A stretch of DNA of 64,000 bases, taken from contig CAZOKZ010000015.1 in assembly GCA_964580585.1 (NCBI GenBank), forward strand, positions 1-64,000. Direction: 5' to 3'. The translations under genes were made by a program, and so were the position numbers. Below are positions 1 to 9,025 of this stretch, piece by piece. The notes under the pieces are model-generated. The model did not search any database, was not told the DNA's origin, and saw only the letters and a list, made by a program, of their open reading frames with translations. This DNA is from CAZOKZ01 sp964580585 (GTDB taxonomy: Bacteria; Sumerlaeota; Sumerlaeia; SLMS01; JAHLLQ01). The stretch's first letter is position 1. The number at the start of each line of letters is the position of its first letter.

Positions 1-556
1 ATTCGGCTTCGAGCATTTCGCGCCAGCGGCCTTCGATGTCGAGTTTCTTTGGCAGGCTGCGCGCCAAGGTCAGAAAGATGCGATAATGACCGGCTTCGGA
101 TTTGTAGAGGCTCTTGTACAGCTTGGCGAGCTCCTTGTCCGCGCAGTGCTGGCCGAGCAGGTAGAACCGCTCGCACGAGCGCGCTTCGATCAGCGAACTG
201 ATCATCAGCCGATCCATGATTTCGCGCGTGCCGTCGCCTTTGCGGATCAGGCGACGCAAATCGTTGGCGTACGGGTTGGCGTGCCATTGCGTCAGCCGCC
301 CGCCGCGTCGCGAGAGAATGCGCGTCACCGTTTGCAGATGGCTGACCTCGTCGATGGCAATCGACGTCATGGCCTGGACCCAGTTTTCCGGCGGGTTTGG
401 ATTAGGCCAGCGCAGCAACATGTCGAGCGCGTTGCTGGCGGCTTTTTTTTCCAGGTGCGCGTGGTCGTTCAGCAGGCGCAGGGGGTCGCGCAGGGCGGAA
501 TCGGCCCAATCGGCGGGGGTTTCGTACAGCAATGGAAGCTCTTCGGCTTGAGGCAT
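1..556 (-). CDS. miaE: tRNA-(ms2io6A)-hydroxylase, MiaE-like (3' end cut by window)
   Basis: The frame stays open to the left edge, so about 185 N-terminal residues are visible and a short C-terminus is missing. The product is a MiaE-type non-haem di-iron monooxygenase, a ferritin-like four-helix bundle that hydroxylates the isopentenyl group of ms2i6A37 in tRNA. Candidate iron ligands are spaced as expected: Glu36 in HAHLEKKAA, Glu70 and His73 in IDEVSH, Glu124 in IEARSCERF, and Glu154 and His157 in SEAGHY. The ATG at 554-556 follows a GGAGAA ribosome site. The symporter gene lies 38 bp upstream on the same strand, so the two may be co-transcribed. Family assignment is confident; the precise tRNA substrate is inferred from the family. 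Confidence 0.9.
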   Translation of the reverse strand, partial: MPQAEELPLLYETPADWADSALRDPLRLLNDHAHLEKKAASNALDMLLRWPNPNPPENWVQAMTSIAIDEVSHLQTVTRILSRRGGRLTQWHANPYANDLRRLIRKGDGTREIMDRLMISSLIEARSCERFYLLGQHCADKELAKLYKSLYKSEAGHYRIFLTLARSLPKKLDIEGRWREMLEAE

Positions 557-594
557 GGTGGTTCTCCGAATGGTTAACCGGAGGAAGGCGCTTT

Positions 595-2340
595 TTAGTG
601 GACGACGTGCGGTTCTTCCAACCGGTGCCACATCATTGCCAGCAATCCTGCCGAGGCGACAAACCCAAAGGTTGTGGCGATGGCTTGCGAGTATTGATGA
701 AGCACCCAAGCGCCAACGCTCCAAAACAAATAAATTCCGACAAACGATCCCAACACCGCTCCCATCACGCGCCATACTAAATTTGTGCACGGATGCATTT
801 GTTTGCAGAAATTTTCGAATGTGCCTTCCGGTTCGGGAGTGCTAACGGCTAACGCGATTGCTCCAACAATGTTGGGAACGAGAATGCAGACTGAAAAGGA
901 TACCCATGTCGGCCAGTATGAGACAAAGCCGGCTTGATTAAGAACCGGCAGAGCGAATTCCATAAAAAATGAAGTGGCTATCGCCGCAAACAGGGTGATC
1001 AATTCGCTCGTTGCATTCACGCGTCCCCAGAACCACCGCAGGAATAAGAGAGGCCCTATCCCCATGCCCACTTTCAATAACGCACGAAGAGGATGCACGA
1101 GACTGTCGGACATCAGACAAACAGTCACAGCCAAACCTACTAAGACAACCATGCAAACACGTCCCACAAACAACAAACGAGCATCGTTGGCTCCAGGACG
1201 AAGATGTTCGTGGTACAGGTTGTGCGCCAGATAAGAGGCTCCCCAGTTCAGATAACCAATCATCGGCGCTACAGCCCACGCCATCAGTCCAGCGATGACC
1301 AATCCGAGTTGACCACCCGGTAAAAAGATCAACATCGCGGGAAATGCATCGGCGGGTTGGGAACGCCCCGGGGAAAGCACGGGAAATGCCTCTTCGATTT
1401 CCACGTACGAAGGAAACAAAACGACTGAACTGAGGGCGATCACTGCCAGCGGCCAGACGGTCAAGATCAGCACGAGAGCCTGTTGGGCAAAAGCTCCCCG
1501 CAGCACCGATAATTCCCCATCCGCCGCCAACAATCGCTGAGCGTTTGGGCCTCCTCCCCCGCCAGGTTCGGCTCCCATCGGCATGCCGCACCACCAACAC
1601 ACGGCAAAAGGGAAGAGAAACAGAACCAAGGCTGCTTCCATCGTGGTGAAAATCGGCGGCGCATTCAGAAGGTCGTGGGTTTCCTTAGTGGCATGAAACG
1701 TCTCAACGGAACCGACTCCACTGAGCCACAGGCTGGTGACGGCAAATACCAGGAATGCCACAATGCCCACACCGACCAGGAAAGCTTGAACGCGAGCAAT
1801 GGTTTTCAAATCACCAAGGAGGGCGATTCCCAAGGCGATTCCACCAAGCGCAAAAATCGTCGGAATGCGGGGTAATGCCACGGTGAGCTGCGTCAAATTG
1901 ACGATCTCGAGCATCATCACAGCAAGGAACACGACATTTGCCGCTCCGCCGAAAAAGACAGCCCGCACCCATCGCAGAGTACGGGCGACAGGACGGTTGT
2001 ATCGCATTTCATACAAATCCAGATCGGTTGATCCATCCACTCGATGCCATCGGTTGGCGAATAAAAACACACTGAACATCCCGGCAGGCACGGCTAATAC
2101 GAACAACCACAAACTCTGTACCCCGTACTCACGTACCAGTTTGGTCACCAGGCCCGGGGCGAGAATCAACATCGGCCCCGCCATCATGGAGGCTCCCATC
2201 AGCCAGGCAGACAGACGACGGTTGGCCAGAAAAAAGGTCGAAAACGACCGTCCGGAACCGCGCGCCGACCAGATGGCAATCCCAGCGGCGACAAAAAAGA
2301 CGGAACATGTCAGAGTCCAATCAACTGGCTGAAGAAACAT
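595..2340 (-). CDS. sodium:solute symporter family protein
   Basis: A 581-aa integral membrane protein with about 12-13 hydrophobic segments. It looks like the solute:sodium symporter (SSS, LeuT-fold) superfamily: an N-terminal segment with FFLANRRLSAWLMGASMMAG near residues 37-56, and a late block containing NWGASYLAHNLY and GIGPLLFLRWFWGRVNA. Long divergent SSS proteins of this kind are common in Planctomycetes-like genomes. The glycine-rich stretch GAEPGGGGGPNAQRLLA lies in a loop. The ATG at 2338-2340 has an AAAGG site about 10 bp upstream. Substrate cannot be told from sequence; sugars, sialic acid or carboxylates are typical for the family. It is immediately upstream of miaE on the same strand. 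Confidence 0.85.
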   Translation of the reverse strand: MFLQPVDWTLTCSVFFVAAGIAIWSARGSGRSFSTFFLANRRLSAWLMGASMMAGPMLILAPGLVTKLVREYGVQSLWLFVLAVPAGMFSVFLFANRWHRVDGSTDLDLYEMRYNRPVARTLRWVRAVFFGGAANVVFLAVMMLEIVNLTQLTVALPRIPTIFALGGIALGIALLGDLKTIARVQAFLVGVGIVAFLVFAVTSLWLSGVGSVETFHATKETHDLLNAPPIFTTMEAALVLFLFPFAVCWWCGMPMGAEPGGGGGPNAQRLLAADGELSVLRGAFAQQALVLILTVWPLAVIALSSVVLFPSYVEIEEAFPVLSPGRSQPADAFPAMLIFLPGGQLGLVIAGLMAWAVAPMIGYLNWGASYLAHNLYHEHLRPGANDARLLFVGRVCMVVLVGLAVTVCLMSDSLVHPLRALLKVGMGIGPLLFLRWFWGRVNATSELITLFAAIATSFFMEFALPVLNQAGFVSYWPTWVSFSVCILVPNIVGAIALAVSTPEPEGTFENFCKQMHPCTNLVWRVMGAVLGSFVGIYLFWSVGAWVLHQYSQAIATTFGFVASAGLLAMMWHRLEEPHVVH

Positions 2341-2612
2341 GTCGCAACCTTTGAAGTTTCAGGCTTGTTAGTACCACTGTATTTCGCATTTTCGGGCACA
2401 GTGGACAACCAAATCTCGATGCAAGGATTGAAAAGCTGCCATTTTTTTGTAATTCTCGACAAATGACAACTCTAAGAGGTTTTGCTGTCTAGCAAAACGA
2501 ATGTCACTTTGTCGGATCGAAAAAGAGATCGGCTTGCCCTGTAAACGCGAAATGGGCATGGTGCATGCATCAGTTGATACCAATCTATATTAAGGATGAC
2601 AAGGTGCCCCCC

Positions 2613-3389
2613 ATGAAACTACTCGTATCTCTTCTGATCATTCTAGGGCTAACGCTCCCCCTCCGTGCGGAGATCGTCACGGAAACGATCGAATACACCG
2701 ATGGCGAGACGCAGCTTGCGGGTTATTTGTCCTACGACGACGCCATCGAGGGCAAGCGTCCCGGTGTTTTGGTGATCCACGATTGGAAGGGGGTGGGCGA
2801 TTTTGTCAAAACCCAGGCCGAGCGGTTGGCCGAATTGGGGTATGTGGCATTTACGGCGGATATTTACGGCAAAGAGGCTTTGGCCGCCGAGGATTTTTCT
2901 CCGGGCAAGCAAGCGGGTTTTTACAAAAGCAATCGGGACATATTCCGCCATCGTTTGACGCTGGGACTCGATGTGTTGAAAACAATGGAACGAACGGACA
3001 CGTCTAAATTGGCGGCAATCGGCTATTGTTTTGGCGGAACGGGCGTATTGGAATTAGCCCGAAGTGGTGCCGATATCGATGGCGTGGTCAGTTTTCACGG
3101 TGGATTGGATTCCCCGACACCCGAGGATGCGAAAAATATCAAGGGGAGTGTGTTGGTTTTGCACGGGGCGGACGATCCGCATGTGAACGATGCCGAAGTG
3201 TCGGCGTTTGAAAAGGAAATGCGCGACGCCAATGTTGATTGGACGCTGGTGAAGTACAGCAATGCGGTCCACGCGTTTACCAACCCGGCTGCGGGTTCGG
3301 ATAATTCCAAGGGGGCGGCGTATAATGAAAAAGCAGCCCACCGTTCGTGGGAAGTGATGAAGCAATTTTTTGCCGAGATATTCTCTTGA
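2613..3389 (+). CDS. secreted dienelactone hydrolase family protein
   Basis: A 258-aa alpha/beta hydrolase with an export signal (MKLLVSLLIILGLTLPLRA), placing it outside the cytoplasm. The dienelactone hydrolase triad is visible: nucleophile Cys139 in GYCFGG, Asp187/188 in HGADDPHV and His220 in AVHAFTNP. Classical enzymes open dienelactone rings, but secreted homologues often have unknown esterase-type substrates. The reading frame extends upstream to 2565; the ATG at 2613 is preferred because it places the signal peptide at the N-terminus. It precedes the DUF423 gene by 14 bp and may be co-transcribed with it. Confidence 0.87.
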   Translation: MKLLVSLLIILGLTLPLRAEIVTETIEYTDGETQLAGYLSYDDAIEGKRPGVLVIHDWKGVGDFVKTQAERLAELGYVAFTADIYGKEALAAEDFSPGKQAGFYKSNRDIFRHRLTLGLDVLKTMERTDTSKLAAIGYCFGGTGVLELARSGADIDGVVSFHGGLDSPTPEDAKNIKGSVLVLHGADDPHVNDAEVSAFEKEMRDANVDWTLVKYSNAVHAFTNPAAGSDNSKGAAYNEKAAHRSWEVMKQFFAEIFS

Positions 3390-3403
3390 ATCGAGAGTGC
3401 TGA

Positions 3404-3778
3404 ATGAAGGATTCAAAATTCGTCGTATTAGGCGCTCTGCTGGGGGGATTGGCGGTGGCCGAGGGCGCCTTTGGCGCGCATGGGTTGCGAAAGGTTCTTT
3501 CCGCCGAAATGCTGGCGGTTTTTGAAACCGGTGTGCGATACCAGATGTACCACGCGCTGGCTTTACTGGCCACGGGTTTATTGAAAGAGAAAAACAACAA
3601 CCCGCTGCTTGAAACAGCGGGTTGGTTATTTGTGTGGGGAACGGTTTTATTTTCCGGCAGTCTGCTGATTTTGGCAATGACGGAAATTCGATGGCTGGGA
3701 GCCATCACCCCACTTGGTGGGGTGGCGTATTTGGTTGCGTGGCTGTGTTTGGCGTGGGGCTGTTGGCGGCTTCGCTAG
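3404..3778 (+). CDS. DUF423 / YgdD-family membrane protein
   Basis: A 124-aa protein with four hydrophobic helices. The N-terminal signature of DUF423 (YgdD family) is clear: GALLGGLAVAEGAFGAHGL, then the ETGVRYQMYHALALL segment. Function of the family is not established; it is a small inner-membrane protein. The gene starts 14 bp after the dienelactone hydrolase. Its last 74 bp (3705-3778) overlap, on the opposite strand, the C-terminal tail of the glycosyltransferase gene. A 9-bp stem within the gene (3599-3607 with 3615-3623) is coding and is not read as a terminator. Confidence 0.85.
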   Translation: MKDSKFVVLGALLGGLAVAEGAFGAHGLRKVLSAEMLAVFETGVRYQMYHALALLATGLLKEKNNNPLLETAGWLFVWGTVLFSGSLLILAMTEIRWLGAITPLGGVAYLVAWLCLAWGCWRLR

Positions 3779-4868
3779 CAACTGTCTCCACTCGCTGCTT
3801 AAGATTATTACCCATAGCATTCACCACGGATTCCGCTACGGCGGCTTCCTTCGCTTCGGGGGCAACCTGCTCGGCTTCGGCTTTTTCAGCCTCGCGCCGT
3901 TTGTCCTGCCATGCGCGGTAGAAATACGTCAGGGCATTCAACCCGCGATACCAATAATATCCGGGGATCATGTACAACCAATAGTACAAATGACCGGAGT
4001 GATATTTACCCACGACACTGGGCGCGGTTGATTCCCAATCGCGCTCTTTAAGCGCCTCAAAGTAATAGTTCAGTGTTTGCCCGCCAAGTTTTTCGACTTC
4101 TACAGAGGTGCGTTTGGCGGAAAACCCCTGATCCTGCGCAAGAAAGTACAGCTCGGGAATTTCGCGATAACGTGTCGTGACCGAGGGGACCTCCTCGCGA
4201 CCGCTGCGGGTGATGGTGCACAGGCGAGGCGAATAACAGGCGGCTCCCATTCCCAACAGTTCGATCAATGTGCGCAGATGGGGATATTGAAAGTCCGATG
4301 GGTGTTCGAGAAAGGAAGTTTTCAAAAACCCGGGACGGTGCAGGATCATCGATCCCATAAAGCGTAAGTCGATGAGGGTGAAATAATTGAGAAGCTCGAT
4401 GCCTTTTTCAAAATACCGCGATTCGTTGACGTGCTGAAAGTCCATCAATTGTTCATAAGAAGTCAGAGTCAGGCCCACGTTGCATTCGAATTTCGAGTAG
4501 TTCAAGACGATCACACGCAGATTATGCGCATACATGGGATGAAAAAGAATGCGGTAAACAAAGTCCAACGACCCCGGGGTGGGAATTTCCAAATTATTGA
4601 GTACCCAGATATATTCTCCACGCGCTATTTGAGCCATTCGCCAAATGCGTTGTTTAGGATCGGCAATGGGTTCGGCACAGTAGAAGATATTGTCGTAAGT
4701 CTTATGATATTCGGTGACCAATTCGCGCGAACGCTGGCGTTCGTCGTAATCCAACACGATGAGTTCCATCTCGTCGGCCATCCCGCTAATCTGGGGAGCG
4801 GCTTTTTTCAGAAGCTCTTTGAGGAGAATGGCATCATAGCCAACGGGAACACAGACAGACAGTTTCAT
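3705..4868 (-). CDS. glycosyltransferase-like protein (GT2-related) with low-complexity tail
   Basis: About 387 aa. The N-terminus MKLSVCVPVGYDAILL resembles the first strand of GT-A fold family 2 enzymes, followed by YIWVLNNLEIPTPGSLDF in the place where the DxD region would be. No canonical DxD is present, so catalysis is uncertain. I chose the ATG at 4868, which has an AAGGG site upstream; an in-frame ATG at 4913 has none. The last 60 residues are rich in Ala, Glu, Pro, Asn and Thr (for example PTPNTATQPNTPPHQ), and the final 74 bp run antisense into the DUF423 gene. That suggests a tail gained by read-through of an ancestral stop. It stands alone, away from the main glycan operon. Confidence 0.7.
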   Translation of the reverse strand: MKLSVCVPVGYDAILLKELLKKAAPQISGMADEMELIVLDYDERQRSRELVTEYHKTYDNIFYCAEPIADPKQRIWRMAQIARGEYIWVLNNLEIPTPGSLDFVYRILFHPMYAHNLRVIVLNYSKFECNVGLTLTSYEQLMDFQHVNESRYFEKGIELLNYFTLIDLRFMGSMILHRPGFLKTSFLEHPSDFQYPHLRTLIELLGMGAACYSPRLCTITRSGREEVPSVTTRYREIPELYFLAQDQGFSAKRTSVEVEKLGGQTLNYYFEALKERDWESTAPSVVGKYHSGHLYYWLYMIPGYYWYRGLNALTYFYRAWQDKRREAEKAEAEQVAPEAKEAAVAESVVNAMGNNLKQRVETVASEAANSPTPNTATQPNTPPHQVG

Positions 4869-5317
4869 TTTATCGACAACCCTTAATTTTTTTAGACTAC
4901 TTGCACTCCCCATACTACCGGTTTCGTAAATACTTACGGGTCACCAAGGGTGAATATTCAGAAGAATCGGTTATTTTTACAAGAAGTGTTATCGAAAAAG
5001 CTTGAGGTGTCAATCCATCTGGTGGATGGATGAGTCTATTATTAGGACGTGGGCCTTCGTCCTGGTGTGTTGAATGAATCACAATACGTCGCAAACAATG
5101 ATTGCATCAGTCAAATCTCGTGCTGAGAATGACCGTTACTATTCGTTTAGACTGTATTTGTGTTGACAAAGCCATTGGAATCCCTAAGATGTGGAATGGT
5201 TTAAGCTGGGAAATGGTAATGGAGAGCCATACAGAAAACCGATCAGCCTACACGATTTCGTAAAAGAGGGAGTAAATATTCTTCGAATGCTAGACTGGTT
5301 CGCAGAGGAGAGCACCG
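4869..5317. promoter_or_regulatory. divergent intergenic region with sigma70-like promoter
   Basis: A 450-bp gap between divergent genes. A good plus-strand promoter candidate is TTGACA at 5163-5168, a 16-bp spacer and TAAGAT at 5185-5190, leaving a leader of about 120 nt before the carbohydrate-binding protein. That gene has an AGAGGAG ribosome site. A 7-bp stem (5013-5019 with 5025-5031) lies further upstream. Nothing convincing was seen for the minus-strand gene, and no coding frame is supported here. Confidence 0.4.
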
Positions 5318-6511
5318 ATGAAAAGCACATTGCATAAAATCACTCTAATGTTAGCAGGACTCGTACTGATCGCCGCGTCACAGGCAACGGCGGCGGTTGA
5401 TATGAATAAAGTTAAGGCCCTGCCTCTCCAACATACCACTAAGGGAGTTCGGTTCCTGGTCCAGGCACCCGGCGCCAAGCAAGTTTTCTTGACAGGAACC
5501 TTCAATGGTTGGGGCGGATCGGATGGCTCGACGGTTTCCGATCCGAGTTGCCTGATGTTCGGCCCGGATGAACGCGGTGTTTTTGAGACGTTTGTCAGCC
5601 TGACACCGGGGACCCATATTTTCAAGTACGCCGTGGATGGGCATCTTTGGATGCCTGGACCGGAAAACCTGCCACGCGCAGCCGATGACTTCGACCGTAC
5701 CTCGGGCCAAAATGGCCTCAAGGGCTCCTCGTTTCAATTTTCGCTGAAAGATCCGCCCTGGCCATCCTATGTTCCAACACGGGAAATGCTGCCGGTGGTG
5801 TTCACCCACAATGAAACGGGCAAACCTTACCTGCGCGTGCGATTCTTCAGCCGTCAGGCCAAAATCGCTCACGTGGTGGGTTCATGGGACGGTTGGGCCG
5901 GCATCGGCAATCGTTCGGTGAACGCGCAGGATCATGCCATGAAGCTGACCCAGGTGCCTAATATTTGGGAAACCTACATCGGCCCATTGAATCCCGGGAA
6001 TCTGGAATACAAGGTTGTCGCAAATTACCGCCAATGGCTTTCCGATCCTTCGGTGCGTGAATACAGCGAAGACGGAAATACCAAAATGAGTATCGGCCAT
6101 AAAGACGGCCAATGGTTCCCCATCTACACACCTCGTTTCGATCCGAATGCCGTTCGCGAGGACACGAGCAAGCGTTGGGGCGGACCGTTGGTCTGGGAAG
6201 ACGATCGTAATGCCGGATTCGCCAAAGCGCGTCTGACACAAAAACCGATGCTGTGGGTGATCACATTGCCGGAATCGCCGCTGAGCGTGAATTTGATGCG
6301 CAGTATCAACTCGGATAATGACCTTACCCAAACATTGGGGAACTTCATCACGTTGGAAACCCCGGCAAACGAAGTGCGCGACATTCTGCAAAAACGCGGC
6401 ATTTACCGTGTGCCGTACGTGGTCTTGGTTGATGCGCAATACAAGCCGGTTTACGAAAAATTCAATCCTTCGATCGCAGAAATCAAACAACAGATCGCCA
6501 GCATTCAATGA
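5318..6511 (+). CDS. secreted protein with two CBM48/AMPK-type glycogen-binding-like domains
   Basis: 397 aa with a signal peptide ending near TAAVD (residue about 27). Two E-set domains follow. The first, about residues 40-135, has FLTGTFNGWGG and FKYAVDGHLWMPGP, the pattern of CBM48/AMPK-beta glycogen-binding modules. The second, about 165-245, has HVVGSWDGWAG. The C-terminal 110 residues (KPMLWVITLPESPL to the end) contain IYRVPYVVLVDAQYKPV, which resembles a thioredoxin-like fold without a CxxC pair. No catalytic glycoside hydrolase domain is visible. I infer a periplasmic or surface binding protein; the ligand is unknown. A hairpin terminator follows at 6583-6611. Confidence 0.75.
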   Translation: MKSTLHKITLMLAGLVLIAASQATAAVDMNKVKALPLQHTTKGVRFLVQAPGAKQVFLTGTFNGWGGSDGSTVSDPSCLMFGPDERGVFETFVSLTPGTHIFKYAVDGHLWMPGPENLPRAADDFDRTSGQNGLKGSSFQFSLKDPPWPSYVPTREMLPVVFTHNETGKPYLRVRFFSRQAKIAHVVGSWDGWAGIGNRSVNAQDHAMKLTQVPNIWETYIGPLNPGNLEYKVVANYRQWLSDPSVREYSEDGNTKMSIGHKDGQWFPIYTPRFDPNAVREDTSKRWGGPLVWEDDRNAGFAKARLTQKPMLWVITLPESPLSVNLMRSINSDNDLTQTLGNFITLETPANEVRDILQKRGIYRVPYVVLVDAQYKPVYEKFNPSIAEIKQQIASIQ

Positions 6512-6582
6512 CCTGTTCGTTCTAAGAGCAAGGGACCGAGTTTCGTTCCGAGTGGATCACTCTCCCAAGCTCAGCCATCCCC

Positions 6583-6611
6583 GGTCCCGAAGGTTACCCG
6601 CCTTCGGGACC
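6583..6611 (+). terminator. terminator-like hairpin after the carbohydrate-binding protein gene
   Basis: An 11-bp perfect stem (6583-6593 with 6601-6611) and a 7-nt loop, 70 bp after the stop codon. The downstream tract CAATTATTT is only weakly T-rich, so termination efficiency is uncertain. Confidence 0.55.
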
Positions 6612-6710
6612 CAATTATTTAACCAACTGTTCTTCGCTTGCCCGCTGAAATTAAACAAACAAATATGTGATCGGTTGAATCAAATCATCTCTACCGGTAA
6701 TTCATTCATC

Positions 6711-8258
6711 GTGCACGCATCTGCTGATAGTTTCACGCTTCTGGGCATTGACGCTCTACCCGTCACGGTCGAGGTCGATTGCGTATCGGCCAATTCGCTC
6801 GATACAGCCAGTTGGACCATCGTCGGGTTGGGCGATGCGGCGGTGCGCGAGAGTCGAGAGCGAGTCAAAGCGGCGCTTAAAAACTCCGGTTACGAAATGA
6901 GCAAACGGCGCGTGACGGTGAACCTGGCGCCCGCCGATGTGCGAAAAGAGGGGTCGCATTTCGATCTGCCGATTGCGCTCGCCGTGTTGGCCAGTTCCGG
7001 CATGTTGAACGCCGCTCAACTTAAAGATTATGCCTTCGTCGGCGAGTTGGGACTCGATGGACAAATTCGCCCGGCAAACGGTGTGCTCCCCATGGCGATC
7101 CGCGCGTTAGGCGATAACCGGCGCGGATTGCTGGTTCCGGAACACAATGCGGCCGAAGCCGCTTCGGTCCAGGGATTGAGTGTCTATTCAATCGGTCGTC
7201 TGGTCGAAGCGGTGGCGTTTCTGCGCGGTGAAATGCAGATCGTCCCGACAAAACCGATGGCTCTCGATGAAGTCGGCGGCGAGGCTGAATCGCTGCTGGA
7301 TTTCAGCGATGTCAAAGGACAGGAAGGCGCCAAACGCGCGTTGGAAATCGCCGCTGCCGGTGGCCATAATGCGCTGATGATTGGAACGCCCGGCAGTGGT
7401 AAAACGATGTTGGCCAAACGCATGCCTTCGATTTTGCCCTCGATGACGCTTGGCGAGGCGTTGGAAACAACGAAGATTTACTCGATTGCAGGAAAGCTGA
7501 ATGGCAAAAGCGGTCTTCTGCGCCAGAGACCGTTTCGCTCGCCGCACCACACGACTTCCAATGTCGCATTGGTCGGGGGCGGCGTGTTTCCACGCCCGGG
7601 CGAGGTATCGCTCGCCCACCACGGGATTTTGTTCCTGGACGAGTTTCCCGAATTTTCACGCCAGGTGCTCGAAGTGCTGCGCCAGCCTCTCGAAGACGGG
7701 GTGGTGCATGTATCGCGCGCGCAAATGTCGGTGACGTTTCCAGCACAGACAATTCTGATCGCTGCCATGAATCCATGTCCATGCGGTTACGCGACGCATC
7801 CAAAGCAGCGATGCTTATGCTCTCCGATTCAGATCGAAAAATACCTGGGACGAATCAGCGGGCCATTGCTTGACCGAATCGATTTACATGTCGATGTGGC
7901 CACGGTGCCGGTTGAGGATTTGATGAGTAAACGCACGGGCGAACCAAGCGCCGCCATTCGCGAGCGAGTTGAAAAAGCGCGCGCGGTGCAATCGGCGCGT
8001 TTCAACGGGCGCGAGGGCATTTATTGCAACGCGCAAATGTCGCCAAAAGACATGCGGCAATATTGTCCGTTAGGCGCGGAAGCAAAGGTATTGCTCAAAC
8101 AAGCGATGGAACACTTAAAACTCTCGGCGCGGGCATTCGACCGTATTTTGCGCGTGTCGCGCACGATTGCGGATCTCGAAGGGACGGAGAACATCGAAAC
8201 TCATCACGTCAGCGAAGCGGTCAATTACCGGACGCTGGATCGGACGCAGTGGGTGTAG
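6711..8258 (+). CDS. comM: ComM/YifB family Mg-chelatase-like AAA+ ATPase
   Basis: About 515 aa, the usual ComM length. ComM is a hexameric helicase that promotes branch migration during natural transformation in Vibrio and Acinetobacter. Visible elements: the N-terminal S5-like domain (LLGIDALPVTVEVDC, WTIVGLGDAAVRESRERV), Walker A GTPGSGKT near residue 225, Walker B ILFLDEFPEF, the cysteine-rich NPCPCGYATHPKQRCLCSP and the C-terminal Mg_chelatase_C helices. The frame is open upstream to 6318, inside the previous gene. I place the start at the GTG at 6711 because MHASADSFTLLGIDA matches the family N-terminus; a TTG at 6675 is an alternative, and neither has a clear ribosome site. The final 76 bp recur at 9443-9518. 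Confidence 0.92.
   Translation: MHASADSFTLLGIDALPVTVEVDCVSANSLDTASWTIVGLGDAAVRESRERVKAALKNSGYEMSKRRVTVNLAPADVRKEGSHFDLPIALAVLASSGMLNAAQLKDYAFVGELGLDGQIRPANGVLPMAIRALGDNRRGLLVPEHNAAEAASVQGLSVYSIGRLVEAVAFLRGEMQIVPTKPMALDEVGGEAESLLDFSDVKGQEGAKRALEIAAAGGHNALMIGTPGSGKTMLAKRMPSILPSMTLGEALETTKIYSIAGKLNGKSGLLRQRPFRSPHHTTSNVALVGGGVFPRPGEVSLAHHGILFLDEFPEFSRQVLEVLRQPLEDGVVHVSRAQMSVTFPAQTILIAAMNPCPCGYATHPKQRCLCSPIQIEKYLGRISGPLLDRIDLHVDVATVPVEDLMSKRTGEPSAAIRERVEKARAVQSARFNGREGIYCNAQMSPKDMRQYCPLGAEAKVLLKQAMEHLKLSARAFDRILRVSRTIADLEGTENIETHHVSEAVNYRTLDRTQWV
8181..8256 (+). repeat. comM 3' end, copy A of a 76-bp direct repeat
   Basis: The last 25 codons of comM. 75 of 76 bases are identical to 9443-9518; the one difference is A at 8216 versus G. 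The repeat begins at the GGGACGGAG word and ends inside the stop codon (TAG here, TGA in copy B). Confidence 0.95.
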
Positions 8259-8265
8259 AACACCT

Positions 8266-8796
8266 ATGAGCAAAGCGACGGATCATTATCGGTGCGATAT
8301 CAAACATACCAGCATTAACTTGCAAGGTGTGAATATCCTGCCGCACAAAAAGCCCGTGAGCCAGCACGACGAGTTTTACTATTGCCCAAAATGCGAATGG
8401 GCAGCGGTGGTACGCGATAGCGGTGGCGGTTTTTGCCCATTTGAACGACTGTATGTGCCTTCGTTGGAATTGGTTTGTTTTATTCGAGGATTTTGGAGAA
8501 TGGGGCTCTCGTGCGGGAGTCCTGAGTGGGTCTATTTTGAGCAAGTCCTCCAATCTGGAATGATCATTCCATTGTTTCCACATTCGTACCCTTCACTAAA
8601 ATGTCCACGATGTGGGCACCTTCAAATCGAAGGCAAAAGACTTGTGGACCCCAAGTACGCACCGGGTCTTCCTGTGAGAATCGAACGCGAAATACTGGAC
8701 GAAGAGGGGTTGAGAAAGTGGAATCGATGGATTGGCAACCCACCCGGTTCAGTTGATTTCGTACAGTATGAAATCGGACGAGTAGAATGTCCTTAG
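8266..8796 (+). CDS. hypothetical zinc-ribbon-like protein
   Basis: 176 aa and not recognised as a named family. Two cysteine pairs stand out: FYYCPKCEWAAV near residue 40 (with a further Cys in GGGFCPFER) and LKCPRCGHLQ near residue 115. They suggest one or two zinc ribbons. No membrane segment or signal peptide is seen. The ATG lies 8 bp after the comM stop, so translation may be coupled. The stop codon TAG at 8794-8796 directly abuts the inverted repeat beginning at 8797. The gene sits between the two copies of the comM tail, so it may have arrived with the event that duplicated that tail. Confidence 0.6.
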   Translation: MSKATDHYRCDIKHTSINLQGVNILPHKKPVSQHDEFYYCPKCEWAAVVRDSGGGFCPFERLYVPSLELVCFIRGFWRMGLSCGSPEWVYFEQVLQSGMIIPLFPHSYPSLKCPRCGHLQIEGKRLVDPKYAPGLPVRIEREILDEEGLRKWNRWIGNPPGSVDFVQYEIGRVECP

Positions 8797-9025
8797 TCCT
8801 CTGTCATGCTGAAAGTGTCCCCAAAAATCTGAATGTCGAAAAGCGCCAAAGGCGCGTCGCATACCAGCCTGGGGCGGGCGCGGAACGCGCAGCCCCAGGT
8901 TGTCGATCAGCCAATTATCCGAGCGCTGAAAGCGCGAAATATCGCGACAAATCCGCCAAGTTTTGTGCCGCTCTTTCAGAGCTTCTGGGAGAAATCGAAT
9001 CCGACAATTTCAGTGTGACAGAGGA
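8797..9025. repeat. palindromic MITE-like element 1 with nested hairpins
   Basis: A 229-bp segment bounded by 18-bp inverted repeats (8797-8814 and 9008-9025, 16 of 18 matching). Inside are three GC-rich stems in series: GCGCC/GGCGC with an AAA loop, CCTGGGGC/GCCCCAGG enclosing GCGCG/CGCGC with a GAA loop, and GCGCT/AGCGC with a GAA loop. Short frames in it are not supported as genes. It abuts the next element without a gap. The structure points to a non-autonomous or REP-like element. Confidence 0.65.

Noticed and set aside
2368..2583. Minus-strand frame of 71 codons before the hydrolase
   Set aside because: No ribosome site, no family resemblance; treated as intergenic DNA.
3599..3623. 9-bp stem-loop resembling an intrinsic terminator
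   Set aside because: It lies inside the DUF423 gene with no T-run and encodes conserved-looking residues.
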